Shown here: positions 1 to 9,364 of the stretch, one piece after another
Layout: every line of letters begins with the position of its first letter
How positions within the stretch are numbered: the first letter of the stretch is position 1
NCBI RefSeq assembly: GCF_900104895.1
Contig: NZ_LT629742.1
Location: 3,596,001 to 3,660,000, forward strand
Length of the DNA: 64,000 nucleotides
Direction: 5' to 3'
Source: Microterricola viridarii
GTDB taxonomy: Bacteria > Actinomycetota > Actinomycetes > Actinomycetales > Microbacteriaceae
Made by a program: the position numbers and the translations under genes
Notes under the pieces: model-generated
Seen by the model: the letters and a program-made list of their open reading frames with translations, nothing else
Database searches by the model: none
Told to the model about the DNA's origin: nothing

Positions 1-152
1 CCCGCGGCGTCCAGCGCGCCGGCGATCTGCTGGGACTGGCTGGCGACCTGGCGCAGCGTCTCCTCGCCGTAGAGGTTCTGGCTGCCGGTGAGGAACCAGA
101 CTTCGTAGTGGTCGAGCGAGGTGGTGAGTTTCGGCATGCGGTGCTCTGACAT
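1..152 (-). CDS. araA: L-arabinose isomerase, N-terminal part (cut by window edge)
   Basis: Only the first 50 or so codons are present; the gene runs off the left end. The visible N-terminus contains [15 protein letters not shown], the conserved opening of bacterial AraA, which converts L-arabinose to L-ribulose in the cytoplasm. The ATG overlaps the araD stop by one base (TGATG on the minus strand), so it is translationally coupled as the last visible gene of araB-araD-araA. A second Met lies five codons in (MPKL) and could be the true start. The identification rests on the N-terminal motif plus operon context. Confidence 0.93.
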   Translation of the reverse strand, partial: MSEHRMPKLTTSLDHYEVWFLTGSQNLYGEETLRQVASQSQQIAGALDAA

Positions 153-862
153 CAGGCAATGGCTCCTTGGGGTGCTTGTCCGTAGACGTTCTGGTAGCGG
201 GTGAAGAGAGAGTCGATCGCCTCCTGGGCGAGCGGGATGAGCGGGCCGCCCTGCCGGGCGATGTGCACGGTGCGGGCGACGTCCTCGACCATGACGGCGG
301 CCTTCACCGCGTCGCGGGCGTCGCGGCCGATCGTGAACGGGCCGTGGTTCGCCATCAGCACGGCGCGCGAGCGGTGGCCGCTCAGCGTCTCGACGATGCC
401 GCGGCCGATCGAGTCGTCGCCGATGATCGCGAACGGGCCGACCGGGATCGGGCCGCCGAACTCGTCGGCCATCGCGGTGATGACGCACGGGATCTCCTCG
501 CCGCGCGCCGCCCAGGCGGTGGCGTAGTCGGAGTGGGTGTGCACGACACCGCCGACCTCCGGCATGTTGCGGTAGACGTAGGCGTGCGCTGCGGTGTCGC
601 TGGAGGGCGAGCGCTCGCTGCCCGGGGTGCCGGCGATCACGGCGCCGTCCAGGTCGCAGAGGATCATGTTCTCCGGCGCCAGGTCGTCGTAGGCGACGCC
701 GGACGGCTTGATCACGAAGAGGTCGGCGCCGGGGACCCGGCCGGAGACGTTGCCGCCGGTCCAGATGACGAGGCCATTGCGCACGAGCTCGCCATGCAGC
801 GCGGAGACGTCCTCGCGCACGGCCTGGATCGCGTCCTCCAGGCCCGAGTCGAAGACGGTCAT
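152..862 (-). CDS. araD: L-ribulose-5-phosphate 4-epimerase
   Basis: A class II aldolase/epimerase of 236 residues, the usual AraD length (about 231). Residues GNVSGR near 38 and the zinc ligands in VHTHSDY near 107 and NHGPFT near 171 match the AraD/FucA fold. It converts L-ribulose-5-phosphate to D-xylulose-5-phosphate, feeding the pentose phosphate pathway. The ATG overlaps the araB stop by four bases (ATGA), and its own stop overlaps the araA start, so the three genes form one coupled operon. Much longer reading frames through this region have no family resemblance before this start. Confidence 0.95.
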   Translation of the reverse strand: MTVFDSGLEDAIQAVREDVSALHGELVRNGLVIWTGGNVSGRVPGADLFVIKPSGVAYDDLAPENMILCDLDGAVIAGTPGSERSPSSDTAAHAYVYRNMPEVGGVVHTHSDYATAWAARGEEIPCVITAMADEFGGPIPVGPFAIIGDDSIGRGIVETLSGHRSRAVLMANHGPFTIGRDARDAVKAAVMVEDVARTVHIARQGGPLIPLAQEAIDSLFTRYQNVYGQAPQGAIA

Positions 863-2586
863 GCCGCGGCCTCCTGCGCGTCGGCGTCGGCTGCCACGGC
901 GTCCCGCTTCAGCGCACGCAACCGGTGCATCACCTCGTTGCCACCGCGCCCGAAGTAGTCGTGCAGCAGGGTGTACTCGGCGAACAGCGCGTCGTAGGCG
1001 TCGGCGGATGCCGCGTCGGGCCGGTACACGTCCTTGTTCAGCTTGCCCATCGCCTGCCCGGCCGCGAGCACGTTCTCGTAGGCTCCGGCGGCGACGGCGG
1101 CGTGGATGGCCGAGCCGAGCGCGGGGCCCTGCTCGCTGGCGATGGTGGAGATCGGCATCCGCAGCACGTCGCTGTAGGTCTGCATCAGCTGCGGGTTCTT
1201 CAGCAGCCCGCCGGCCACGATGAACTCGGTGACGGGAACGCCGCTGGCGTTGAAGGTCTCCACGATGGTGCGGGTGCCGAACGCGGTCGCCTCCAGCAGC
1301 GCCCGGTAGACCTCCTCCGGCCGGGTGGTGAGCGTGGTGCCGAGCACGACGCCGGAGAGCTCGTGGTCGACCAGCACCGAGCGGTTGCCGCTCTGCCAGT
1401 CCAGGGCGATCAGGCCGTGGGCGCCGACCGGCTCCCGGTAGGCGAGGTCGGTGAGGTACTGGTGGATGCTGGTGCCCGCGGCATCCGCCGCAGCGACGTA
1501 GCCGGCCGGCACCTGGTTCTTGACGTACCAGGCGAAGATGTCGCCGACGCCGGACTGGCCGGCCTCGTAGCCGTAGAGCCCGGAGACGATGCCGCCGTCG
1601 ACGACGCCGCACATGCCGGGCACCTCCGCGAGGGTGTCGGAATTCATCACGTGGCAGGTGCTGGTGCCCATGATGGCGACCATCTGGCCGGGCTGCACGG
1701 CCTGCGCGGCCGGGGCGGTGACGTGCGCGTCGACGTTGCCGACGGCCACGGCGATGCCCTCCGGCAGGCCCGTCCAGGCCGCCGCCTCGGCGCTCAGCGT
1801 GCCGGCGGCGTCGCCGAGCTGGCCGATCCGGTGCTCGAGCTTGTCGCTGACGAAGCCGGCGAAGTCGGGGTTCAGCGCGGCGAGGAAGTCGCGCGACGGG
1901 TATTCGCCGTCCTGCCAGATGCCCTTGTAGCCGGCGGTGCAGGCGTTGCGCACGTACTGGCCGGTGAGCTGCCAGACGATCCAGTCGGCCGCCTCGACCC
2001 AGTGCTCCATCGCCGCGTAGACCGCGGGCGCCTCCTCGAGCAGCTGCAGGCCCTTGGCGAACTCCCACTCGCTCGAGATGAGCCCGCCGTAGCGCGGCAG
2101 CCAGGACTCGCCGCGCGCCGCCGCGAGCTCGTTGATGCGGTCGGCGTGCGGCTGCGCCGCGTGGTGCTTCCACAGCTTCACGTAGGCGTGCGGCTGGTCG
2201 GCGTAGGCGGGCAGCTCGCTGAGCGGCGTGCCGTCGGCGAGCGTCGGCACCATGGTGCAGGCGGTGAAGTCGGTGCCGATGCCGATCACCTGCGTCGGGT
2301 CGATCCCGGCGGCGGCGACGGCCGCGGGAACGGCGCTGCGCAGCACGGCGACGTAGTCGGCCGGCACCTGCAGCGCCCAGTCGGGCGCGAGGGCGAGCGG
2401 GGCGCCGGCTGCCGCGGCCGGGCCGGCGGTCAGCGCGGTGTCCATCACGGCGTGCGGGTAGTCGAGGGTGGCGGAGCCGAGCTCTGCGCCATCGGAGACG
2501 CGCACGACGACGGCGCGGCCGGAGAGGGTTCCGTAGTCGACGCCGATGACGTACTGCTCGGCGGTGGAAGTGCTGCTCGTGCTCAC
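859..2586 (-). CDS. araB: L-ribulokinase (FGGY carbohydrate kinase)
   Basis: 575 residues, typical of AraB. The N-terminal [16 protein letters not shown] is the FGGY-kinase phosphate-1 loop with the GTxSGR form seen in ribulokinases, and [11 protein letters not shown] near residue 103 is the ribulokinase-type second loop. [11 protein letters not shown] near 460 is the C-terminal adenosine-binding segment. It phosphorylates L-ribulose with ATP. The GTG start at 2586 is preceded by a strong AAAGGAG ribosome site eight bases upstream, which decides against longer frames. It is the first gene of araBDA and lies directly downstream of the palindromic operator at 2619-2638, so arabinose-responsive repression is likely. 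Confidence 0.95.
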   Translation of the reverse strand: MSTSSTSTAEQYVIGVDYGTLSGRAVVVRVSDGAELGSATLDYPHAVMDTALTAGPAAAAGAPLALAPDWALQVPADYVAVLRSAVPAAVAAAGIDPTQVIGIGTDFTACTMVPTLADGTPLSELPAYADQPHAYVKLWKHHAAQPHADRINELAAARGESWLPRYGGLISSEWEFAKGLQLLEEAPAVYAAMEHWVEAADWIVWQLTGQYVRNACTAGYKGIWQDGEYPSRDFLAALNPDFAGFVSDKLEHRIGQLGDAAGTLSAEAAAWTGLPEGIAVAVGNVDAHVTAPAAQAVQPGQMVAIMGTSTCHVMNSDTLAEVPGMCGVVDGGIVSGLYGYEAGQSGVGDIFAWYVKNQVPAGYVAAADAAGTSIHQYLTDLAYREPVGAHGLIALDWQSGNRSVLVDHELSGVVLGTTLTTRPEEVYRALLEATAFGTRTIVETFNASGVPVTEFIVAGGLLKNPQLMQTYSDVLRMPISTIASEQGPALGSAIHAAVAAGAYENVLAAGQAMGKLNKDVYRPDAASADAYDALFAEYTLLHDYFGRGGNEVMHRLRALKRDAVAADADAQEAAA

Positions 2587-2618
2587 GCGGGTGCTCCTTT
2601 GCTGGCCGCTCACGGCCT

Positions 2619-2638
2619 CGTTTACAACGTTGTAAACG
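2619..2638. promoter_or_regulatory. LacI-type operator in the araB/regulator intergenic region
   Basis: A perfect 20-base palindrome with core TTTACAACGTTGTAAA and the central CG step typical of LacI-family sites. It lies between divergent araB and the LacI-family gene, 32 bases upstream of the araB start. A bound repressor could block araB and possibly its own gene. Confidence 0.88.
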
Positions 2639-2714
2639 TAGCAGCCAGAACGCCGAGCGTCTAGGCGAACCCTGATAGCTTGGTGACTCCCACCCACGCC
2701 GACGGAGGAGCACC

Positions 2715-3704
2715 TTGGCCGCAACGCTCTCCGACGTCGCCCGGCTCGCCGGCGTCTCGATCAAGACGGTCTCCAACGTCATCCACGACCACCCGAACAT
2801 CCGGCCGGCCACCAGGCAACGCGTGCTCGACGCGATCGCGGCCGTCGGCTACCGGCCGAACCTGACCGCGCGCAACCTCCGCTCCGGCCGCACCGGCGTC
2901 ATCAGCCTGGTGCTGCCGACGCTGCGGAACCCCTACTTCGCCGAACTGGCCGAGGCCGTCATCGAGGCGGCCGAGCGCGAGGGGCTGTCGGTGCTGATCG
3001 AGCAGTCCCGGGGCGCGGATGCCGGGGCGCGCGCCAACACGGCGCAGCTCGTCGACGGCATGCTGTTCAGCACGCTCGGCAGCGAGGCAGAGGACACCGG
3101 CCTCTACGCCCAGCTCCCGGCCGGCCCCCACTCCCCCGTCGACCACGTGACGATGCGCAACACCGAGGCCATCCGTGCCGCGACCGAGCACCTGCTCGCG
3201 CTCGGCCGGCGCCGGATCGTCGCGCTCGGCGCCCGGCCCGGCGACACATCAGGGGCGGGGAGTCTGCGCCTGCTCGGCTACCGGCAGGCACTGGCGGCCG
3301 CCGGTCTGGATGCCCGGCCCGAGCTCGAGCGCGCCGTGGAATCCTGGACCCGCTTCGACGGCGCCGCCGCGACCGAGGCGCTTCTGAACTCCGGCACCCC
3401 GTTCGACGGCATCGTCGCGTTCAACGATGCGCTCGCGCTCGGCGCCCTGCGCACCCTCGGGCAGCGCGCCATCCGCGTGCCGGAGCAGGTGTCGGTGATC
3501 GGTTTCGACGACCTCGACGACGCCCGCTACTCGCTGCCGGCGCTGACGACCATCAGCCCCGGCCGCGAGCAGATCGCCACGCTGGCCGTGCAGATGCTGG
3601 CCGAGCGCATCGCCGAGCGGGGAGAGCCGCTGCCGGCCCGCACCATCACGGTGCCGTTCGCGCTGGTCGAGCGCGAGTCGACCGCCCAGAAAGCAGCCGA
3701 CTGA
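2715..3704 (+). CDS. LacI-family transcriptional regulator of the arabinose operon
   Basis: 329 residues. The N-terminal helix-turn-helix (LSDVARLAGVSIKTVSNVI, residues 5-23) and hinge (YRPNLTARNLRSGRTG) are classic LacI, followed by a periplasmic-binding-type sensor domain with VIGFDDLDDARYSLPALTTI near residue 260. The start is TTG at 2715 with GGAGGAG eight bases upstream. It is divergent from araB over a palindrome, so control of araBDA is very likely; the ligand (arabinose or a relative) is inferred. In the sensor domain the stretch DTGLYAQLPAGPHSPVDHVT lacks the usual short hydrophobic strand (of the PVVLLGE type) before PVDHV, so a few residues may be missing. Confidence 0.9.
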   Translation: MAATLSDVARLAGVSIKTVSNVIHDHPNIRPATRQRVLDAIAAVGYRPNLTARNLRSGRTGVISLVLPTLRNPYFAELAEAVIEAAEREGLSVLIEQSRGADAGARANTAQLVDGMLFSTLGSEAEDTGLYAQLPAGPHSPVDHVTMRNTEAIRAATEHLLALGRRRIVALGARPGDTSGAGSLRLLGYRQALAAAGLDARPELERAVESWTRFDGAAATEALLNSGTPFDGIVAFNDALALGALRTLGQRAIRVPEQVSVIGFDDLDDARYSLPALTTISPGREQIATLAVQMLAERIAERGEPLPARTITVPFALVERESTAQKAAD

Positions 3705-3953
3705 GCCAGACACGCCCCGTGGACCCTGAACGGGGTGCTGCCGGACAAGCCGCAGGCATGGCAGGCTGTGTCGGATACTGAAGGCCGACGAGGACGTCGA
3801 TGTGCTCCTCGGGGGATCGAGGAGCGCGCTGGGCCGGATGCAGGGGCAGAGCGCACGCGATCGATGCCCGCATCCACGGCGTGGCCGCCCTCGACCTCTC
3901 CGAACTCGACCGAATGTCGGCGCAAGCCGGCGCATCCTGGGGGATCTGACACC

Positions 3954-5000
3954 GTGCCAACCATGACCGACGCACTCACCACCAAGCTCGACGCCGCCGC
4001 CACGCGGGCCGCCGCCCACCGCCTCACCGGCGCGGTGCTCTGGCGGGTGGAGCGCACCGACTCCGACTGGTCCTGGACGTTCGGCGAGCAGGACCAGCCG
4101 ATCTTCATCGCCAGCATCACCAAGCTGTACACGACGGTGCTGGTGCTGCGCCTCGTCGACGCCGGCCTGGTCGATCTGGACAAGCCCGCCGCCGACTACC
4201 TCCCGGCCGGCACCATGCAGGGCCTGAACACCCACGGCGGCGTCGACCACGGCGGCTCGATCACCGTGCGCCAACTGCTCAGCCAGACCAGCGGCATCGC
4301 CGACTACTTCGAGGGGCCGGGCGGGTTCCTCGCCGAGTCGCTCGCCGGCGATCTCGCCTGGACCCCGGACGAGGCCATCGAGCGCACTCGACGGATGCCG
4401 GCGCGCTTCGCCCCCGGCACCAGCCGCGCGCACTACTCCGACACGAACTTCACCCTGCTCGGCCTCGTGATCGAGCAGGCCGGCGGGCAGAGCTATCGCG
4501 ACGCGCTGGACACGCAGATCTTCCGCCCGCTCGGACTCGGCAACAGCTACCTCTTCGACCAGGACACGATGCAGCGCTACGACGAGGTCGCGCCGTTCTT
4601 CTCGAAGGGCCGGCCGCTGCGCCTGCCGCTGACGCTCGCCTCCTGCGGCTCGCAGGGGGCGATCGTCTCCACGCTGCCCGAGTGCACCCGCTTCCTACGC
4701 GCGTTCCTCGGCGGGGAGCTGTTCGACCCGCACTGGCTGCCCCAGCTGACCGCGCAGACGAACTCCGTCTTCGGCCCGCTGCGCTACGGGCTCGGGGTGA
4801 TGCAGTACGCCCTGCCGCGGGTGTTCTCGCCGCTCGACCCGATGCCACGGCTCGTCGGGCACTCGGGGTCGATCGGATCGGTGCTCTACTACGCCCCCGA
4901 GAAGCACCTCGTGATCGCCGGCACCGTGAACCAGATGGACAAGCGCCAACTCTCGCACCAGGTGCTCGCCCGCATCGCCTCACTGGCCGCGCGCGACTGA
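3954..5000 (+). CDS. Serine beta-lactamase-fold hydrolase (class C / DD-peptidase-like)
   Basis: About 348 residues with the penicillin-binding fold: the SxxK motif as SITK near residue 51, a Tyr motif YSD near 160, and HSGS near 303 in place of KTG. This set is typical of the broad beta-lactamase/esterase/D-aminopeptidase group rather than a true antibiotic-resistance enzyme. There is no signal peptide, so it probably acts in the cytoplasm. The GTG at 3954 has GGGGGA about ten bases upstream; ATG at 3963 is the alternative start. The 249 bases before it, after the LacI gene, contain no recognisable gene. The substrate cannot be told from sequence. Confidence 0.8.
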   Translation: MPTMTDALTTKLDAAATRAAAHRLTGAVLWRVERTDSDWSWTFGEQDQPIFIASITKLYTTVLVLRLVDAGLVDLDKPAADYLPAGTMQGLNTHGGVDHGGSITVRQLLSQTSGIADYFEGPGGFLAESLAGDLAWTPDEAIERTRRMPARFAPGTSRAHYSDTNFTLLGLVIEQAGGQSYRDALDTQIFRPLGLGNSYLFDQDTMQRYDEVAPFFSKGRPLRLPLTLASCGSQGAIVSTLPECTRFLRAFLGGELFDPHWLPQLTAQTNSVFGPLRYGLGVMQYALPRVFSPLDPMPRLVGHSGSIGSVLYYAPEKHLVIAGTVNQMDKRQLSHQVLARIASLAARD

Positions 5001-5029
5001 GGCTGCCGGCGCGCGTCGCGAAGCTCCGC

Positions 5030-5776
5030 TCAGTCCGCGCGCAGGTAGCGCCAGGGCAGCTCGCGCATGTCCAGCCGGTTGCGCGGGCCGGGCGCATCAA
5101 TCCGCGCGGGGTCGGCCGCGTCCTGGCCGTATGCGACATCCGGGGGCCACACGGTCATGCCGCCGCCCGGCAGCATGCGTGTGGCGAACTCCGCCCGCTC
5201 GCTCCCCCGGGCGCGCTGCAGCAGTGCGGCGACGGATGTCGCACCGAGCAGCCCGTGCAGCGTGAGCCAGGTCGGCGGGAAGAGCCGCAGATCACCGCGC
5301 GCGTGCAGCGCGAGCGCGGCATCCGGGCTCAGCCAGCGGTGGCCAATGACCTCGTCCGCCCCCACGGTGACGGGGCCCGCTGGGGCCGCGGCGAGCCAGA
5401 ACCAGGTGCGCAGGCGCTTCGGCGCCTCCCGGGGCGGGTGCCAGCGCGAGAGCGGCGCGAGCTGCGCCGCCTGCAGCACCAGGCCTGTTTCCTCACGGGT
5501 CTCGCGAACGGCCGCGCGCCGGCTCGCCGCCTCCTCCTCGGCCAGTGTGAGGCCCAGAGGCCCGCGCCCAGCCGGGCCGTGCCCGGCGGGAAGATCCTCG
5601 GGGTCGACGGCGCCGCCGGGGAAGACCCACGCTCCGGCGAAACTGCCCCGGTCGTGCGGACGCTCGAGCAGCAGCACCTCGACGCCGGGCGCGCGCTGCG
5701 CTCCCGCGCGCAGCAGCACGACGGTGGCGGCCAGCCCGGTGACACCCGCCGGCGCCGTGCGATCGTTGGCCTTCAT
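5030..5776 (-). CDS. Nudix hydrolase with extended Nudix box (NUDT19-like)
   Basis: 248 residues. A Nudix box is present, but GGAVDPED near residue 56 and RETREETGL near 90 are about 35 residues apart, so there is an insertion of some 15-20 residues inside the motif. Such an insertion is known in the NUDT19 group, which acts on acyl-CoAs and CoA. Start at 5776 with GAGGGAGA just upstream. A specific CoA-diphosphatase role is inference; the general reaction is hydrolysis of a nucleoside diphosphate linked to another moiety. It converges on the preceding serine hydrolase gene and is divergent from the metallo-beta-lactamase-fold gene. Confidence 0.78.
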   Translation of the reverse strand: MKANDRTAPAGVTGLAATVVLLRAGAQRAPGVEVLLLERPHDRGSFAGAWVFPGGAVDPEDLPAGHGPAGRGPLGLTLAEEEAASRRAAVRETREETGLVLQAAQLAPLSRWHPPREAPKRLRTWFWLAAAPAGPVTVGADEVIGHRWLSPDAALALHARGDLRLFPPTWLTLHGLLGATSVAALLQRARGSERAEFATRMLPGGGMTVWPPDVAYGQDAADPARIDAPGPRNRLDMRELPWRYLRAD

Positions 5777-5881
5777 GGCTGTCTCCCTCGACCGCCCCAC
5801 CCTACGACAAGCGCGCGGGGCACACAGCCCGGTGGCGCATCTCGGCCATAGGATGCGACGAGACAGTCGAAGGATTCATGC

Positions 5882-6742
<861 letters not shown>

Positions 6743-6750
6743 CGCCGCTC

Positions 6751-7287
6751 TCAGTGGATGAAGGCCTTGAGCAGCATGATCCCGACCCCGAGCGCGGCGG
6801 TCAGCAGCGCGCCCACCAGCCGCGGGGCCTGCCGCCGCGTCCGGCGGGCGACGGCCAGATAGCCGAGCACGCCGAGCAGCACGACGTCCACCCAGAGCGC
6901 CGCCCAGACGGCGGCATCGTCGCTGAGCACACCGACCGTGCCGAGCAGGATCACGCCGAGCGGGATCAGCGCGGCGGCGAGCAGGCCCCAGGAGCGCTGC
7001 ACGCCGTGCGCGATCAGCTTGCGCACCGACACCGCGTCCTCGTCCCCGGTCGCGCCGAAGCCGCCGACGACCTCGGCGAAGATATGCGCGATCCAGAATA
7101 CGATCACGGTGCCAAGCACTTTGAGGAATACATCGATTGACGCGTCGGACTTCTGCCCCGTGACGATCACCATCGCCGACACCAGGATCACGCCGTAGAC
7201 GGCCGATTCGGTCACCACCGAGCGGGCGAAGCCGCGCACCCCCGTCGCGTCCGCGCGCTCGCGCACCTCGAGCTCGTTGCCGCCCAT
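6751..7287 (-). CDS. Conserved membrane protein of unknown function (paralogue of 22913-23473)
   Basis: 178 residues with about five hydrophobic segments: around 28-44, 53-75, 96-116, 121-142 and 153-176. It shares an architecture and several motifs with the protein at 22913-23473: TESAVYG/TEESVYG near the start, GTVIVFWIAH/GTVVVFWAAH in the second segment, ALWV.VVLLGVLG in the fourth and LLKAFIH/ALKAIIH at the very end. I do not recognise a named function. It stands alone on the minus strand, ending a few bases from the convergent MBL gene. The conserved FWxAH could be a functional residue cluster in the membrane. Confidence 0.8.
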   Translation of the reverse strand: MGGNELEVRERADATGVRGFARSVVTESAVYGVILVSAMVIVTGQKSDASIDVFLKVLGTVIVFWIAHIFAEVVGGFGATGDEDAVSVRKLIAHGVQRSWGLLAAALIPLGVILLGTVGVLSDDAAVWAALWVDVVLLGVLGYLAVARRTRRQAPRLVGALLTAALGVGIMLLKAFIH

Positions 7288-7343
7288 CCGACACCCCTCT
7301 TCCTTGCAGCGATCCTAGGGGGTCCTCGGCCGGGAACAACAAA

Positions 7344-7369
7344 GGGCCCGCTCCATCCGGAGCGGGCCC
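7344..7369 (-). terminator. Rho-independent-type terminator of the reductase gene
   Basis: A perfect 11-base stem (GGGCCCGCTCC / GGAGCGGGCCC) with a four-base loop. Read on the minus strand it follows the stop at 7406 and is trailed by TTTGTTGTT, which fits an intrinsic terminator. Confidence 0.85.
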
Positions 7370-7405
7370 CTCATCCGACGGCCCCGGCGAGGCGGGGCCA
7401 GTGCA

Positions 7406-7981
7406 CTACTTGATCAGCGCGAAGCCGGCGTTCCAGCCGATCTTCTCCTGCACGGCGAGCGTGAGCTGCAGGAAGCCGATGGCCTCGAGCTCGCGGGCGC
7501 GGGCGAGCGCGCCGGCGTCGACGGAGGCGACGCCGCCAGCCTGCAGCACCGAGCCGAGCAGCGCCTTGGCGTCTGCGCTGTCACCGGCGATGTGCACGGT
7601 GGTGGCGGCGTTGTCGCCGACGGTGTTGCCGGCCAGGGTGGCGGCGAAGTTCGTGTTGAAGGCCTTGAGCACGCTGGAGGCGGGCAGCGCCTCGGCGATG
7701 ACCGCAGCGGCCGAGCCGTCGGCGGGCACGACGAGCGAGTCGAAGGTCTCGAAGTTGAGCGGGTTGGTGATGTCGACGACGACCTTGCCGGCGAGCTTGT
7801 CGCCGTGCGCGGCGATGACCTCGGCGACGGCCGGGTAACCGACGGCGAGCACGACGATGTCGCCGTTGATCGCGGCATCCGCGTCACGCCCGATGAACTC
7901 GACATTGTTGCCGCCGGCCGTCACGATGCCGCCGATTGCGGTGCCCATGTTGCCGTTTCCGATGATGCTGACCGTGGTCAT
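7406..7981 (-). CDS. NADPH-dependent F420 reductase-like / NAD(P)-binding oxidoreductase
   Basis: 191 residues. The N-terminal TTVSIIGNGNMGTAIGG is a GxGxxG Rossmann motif followed by a beta strand ending in GRDAD, and VVVDITNPLNFETF and LKAFNTNFA are typical of the F420:NADPH oxidoreductase (FNO/NpdG)-like group. Start at 7981 with AGGAGA upstream. It is divergent from the MarR gene at 8094 and the shared spacer carries a 12-base inverted repeat, so it is probably the MarR target. Whether it reduces F420 or another oxidant cannot be told; many small actinobacterial members are annotated only as reductases. Confidence 0.8.
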   Translation of the reverse strand: MTTVSIIGNGNMGTAIGGIVTAGGNNVEFIGRDADAAINGDIVVLAVGYPAVAEVIAAHGDKLAGKVVVDITNPLNFETFDSLVVPADGSAAAVIAEALPASSVLKAFNTNFAATLAGNTVGDNAATTVHIAGDSADAKALLGSVLQAGGVASVDAGALARARELEAIGFLQLTLAVQEKIGWNAGFALIK

Positions 7982-8021
7982 GTCTCTCCTGCAATCTGCG
8001 CCGGGGCGCTTTTGGTTGTTC

Positions 8022-8055
8022 CAACAAGTAAAACCATAACCCCTTTTACTTGTTG
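8022..8055. promoter_or_regulatory. MarR-type operator between reductase and MarR gene
   Basis: A perfect 12-base inverted repeat, CAACAAGTAAAA and TTTTACTTGTTG, separated by ten bases, centred in the 112-base spacer between divergent genes. It is unusually AT-rich for this genome, as expected for a promoter-overlapping operator. Confidence 0.85.
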
Positions 8056-8093
8056 CGTCAACTATTGCAGCGACAAGCGGTAGACTGGGGGGC

Positions 8094-8633
8094 ATGACCG
8101 AGCCAGCACGCAGCACCAGCACGGCCGGCCCGCGCCCGATGAACGACGACGAGGCCGCAGCCTGGCAGCGCCTGATCGCGGTCGTCGAGCTGCTGCCGCC
8201 GGTGTTGGACGCCCAGCTGCTGCGCGACGCCAAGCTCACCCACTTCGAGTACATGACGCTGATGGCTTTGGCGTCCGCGCCGGGCGAGGCCACGCGGATG
8301 ACGGCGCTGGCCGCCAGCACGAACGCCACGCTCCCCCGCCTCTCGCACGTCGTGCGCCGGCTCGAGGAGCGCGGCCTCGTCGAGCGCTTCCCGTGCCCGG
8401 AGGACCGCCGGGCCACGAACGCGCGCATCACGCCGGAGGGCCTCGCCCTGCTCGACGCCGCGGCTCCCGGCCACCACGACACCGTGCGCAGCACCGTGCT
8501 CGACGCGCTCAGTGCCGAGCAGCTCGACCAGCTCTACGCGATCGCCGGCTCACTGCTGGAGCGGCTCGACCCGGACGGCCGGCTCACCGCAACGGCCTGT
8601 CATCCGGCGAAGGCGCTCGACCCCGCGCAGTAG
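8094..8633 (+). CDS. MarR-family transcriptional regulator
   Basis: 179 residues. Winged helix-turn-helix with LTHFEYMTLMALASAPGEATRMTALA, the recognition helix region STNATLPRLSHVVRRLEERGLVER and the wing CPEDRRATNARITPEG, which together form the standard MarR core. Divergent from the reductase gene with a clear inverted repeat between them, so it likely represses that gene and itself. The inducer is unknown; oxidants or phenolic compounds are common for MarR but this is not shown here. Confidence 0.9.
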   Translation: MTEPARSTSTAGPRPMNDDEAAAWQRLIAVVELLPPVLDAQLLRDAKLTHFEYMTLMALASAPGEATRMTALAASTNATLPRLSHVVRRLEERGLVERFPCPEDRRATNARITPEGLALLDAAAPGHHDTVRSTVLDALSAEQLDQLYAIAGSLLERLDPDGRLTATACHPAKALDPAQ

Positions 8634-8673
8634 CTGGGCCGCTCGAGCCCAGGCAAACCGGGGGTTTCGACAC

Positions 8674-8709
8674 GCTCAACCAGCGCGGGCCGCTCAACCA
8701 GCGCGGGCC
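8674..8709. repeat. Tandem 18-base repeat, possible dispersed intergenic repeat family
   Basis: Two exact copies of an 18-base unit beginning GCTCAACCAGCG lie just downstream of the MarR gene, preceded by GGGTTTCGACAC. The reverse complement CGCTGGTTGAGC recurs at 16391-16402, and a related word (TCTCGATACG...CTCGACCAACGG) lies at 16557-16595. Confidence 0.7.
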
Positions 8710-8710
8710 G

Positions 8711-9094
8711 CTACTCGGAGGGGCGCGACTCCCCGGCCTCTGAGGCCTCCGCCTCGGCCGCGGACGCCGCATCGACGGCATCCGCGATCTCATCGGCGAT
8801 GAGCAGGTCGGATCGCACGTGCTCGGTGCGGTAGGCCGCCCGGCCGATCATGTGCGCCGTCATCGGCTGGGTCATCATCTGGAAGCCGAGCACCAGGATC
8901 AGCGTCGAGGCGACGCCCCAGCTCGGGTTCAGCAGCCAGATGGCGACGACGATCGCCGCCACACCGAGGATCTGCGGCTTCGTCGACGCGTGCAGGCGCG
9001 AGAGCACGTCGGGGAAGCGCAGGATGCCGATGCCGGCAGCCATCGACAGGAAGGCGCTGAGCAGGATGAGCACACCGGCGACGATCTCGTTCAT
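8711..9094 (-). CDS. mrpG: Mrp antiporter subunit G
   Basis: 127 residues, three membrane segments. LRFPDVLSRLHASTKPQILG near residue 25-45 is the MnhG/PhaG signature. It is the last gene of the Mrp (Mnh) Na+(or K+)/H+ antiporter operon, a multi-subunit complex in the cytoplasmic membrane used for pH and sodium homeostasis. The C-terminal 35 residues are a soluble acidic, Ala-rich tail. The ATG overlaps the mrpF stop by four bases. Confidence 0.93.
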   Translation of the reverse strand: MNEIVAGVLILLSAFLSMAAGIGILRFPDVLSRLHASTKPQILGVAAIVVAIWLLNPSWGVASTLILVLGFQMMTQPMTAHMIGRAAYRTEHVRSDLLIADEIADAVDAASAAEAEASEAGESRPSE

Positions 9095-9363
9095 GATGCG
9101 TCCTGCTTCGACATGAAGCGGGCGATGCTGATCGAGCCGACGATGGCGAACATGGCCAACACCAGCAGCACGGGCAGCGTGTCGGTGTGGCGGTTGATGG
9201 CCATCTCGGCGCCGAGCGCGCAGATGGCGATGGCGAGCATGACGTCGGCGGCCAGGGCCCGATCCAGGATCGACGGCCCGCGAATGATCCGGTAGACCGC
9301 GCAGAGCGCGCCGACCCCGAACATCACTCCGGCCAGCACGGCGACAACCATGAGGAACGACAT
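9091..9363 (-). CDS. mrpF: Mrp antiporter subunit F
   Basis: 90 residues with three membrane helices; YRIIRGPSILDRALAADVM near residue 24-42 is the MnhF/MrpF signature with its conserved Asp. The start at 9363 lies one base after the mrpE stop. Larger reading frames upstream are spurious. Part of the same antiporter complex, small membrane subunit required for assembly or activity in studied bacteria. Confidence 0.92.
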   Translation of the reverse strand: MSFLMVVAVLAGVMFGVGALCAVYRIIRGPSILDRALAADVMLAIAICALGAEMAINRHTDTLPVLLVLAMFAIVGSISIARFMSKQDAS

Positions 9364-9364
9364 G

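Noticed and set aside
925-2664. 579-residue plus-strand frame opposite araB
   Set aside because: It is antisense to a well-supported kinase gene, with Val/Gly/Asp-biased composition typical of shadow frames in high-GC DNA.
152-2812. Single 886-residue frame spanning araD and araB on the minus strand
   Set aside because: Its first 640 residues are Arg-rich low-complexity text without family resemblance, and it is the wrong frame of araB. Only its end is the real araD, which starts at 862.
3705-3953. Extra N-terminal codons for the serine hydrolase from 3735
   Set aside because: The added 70 residues are Arg/Pro-rich without family resemblance, and a ribosome site precedes 3954.
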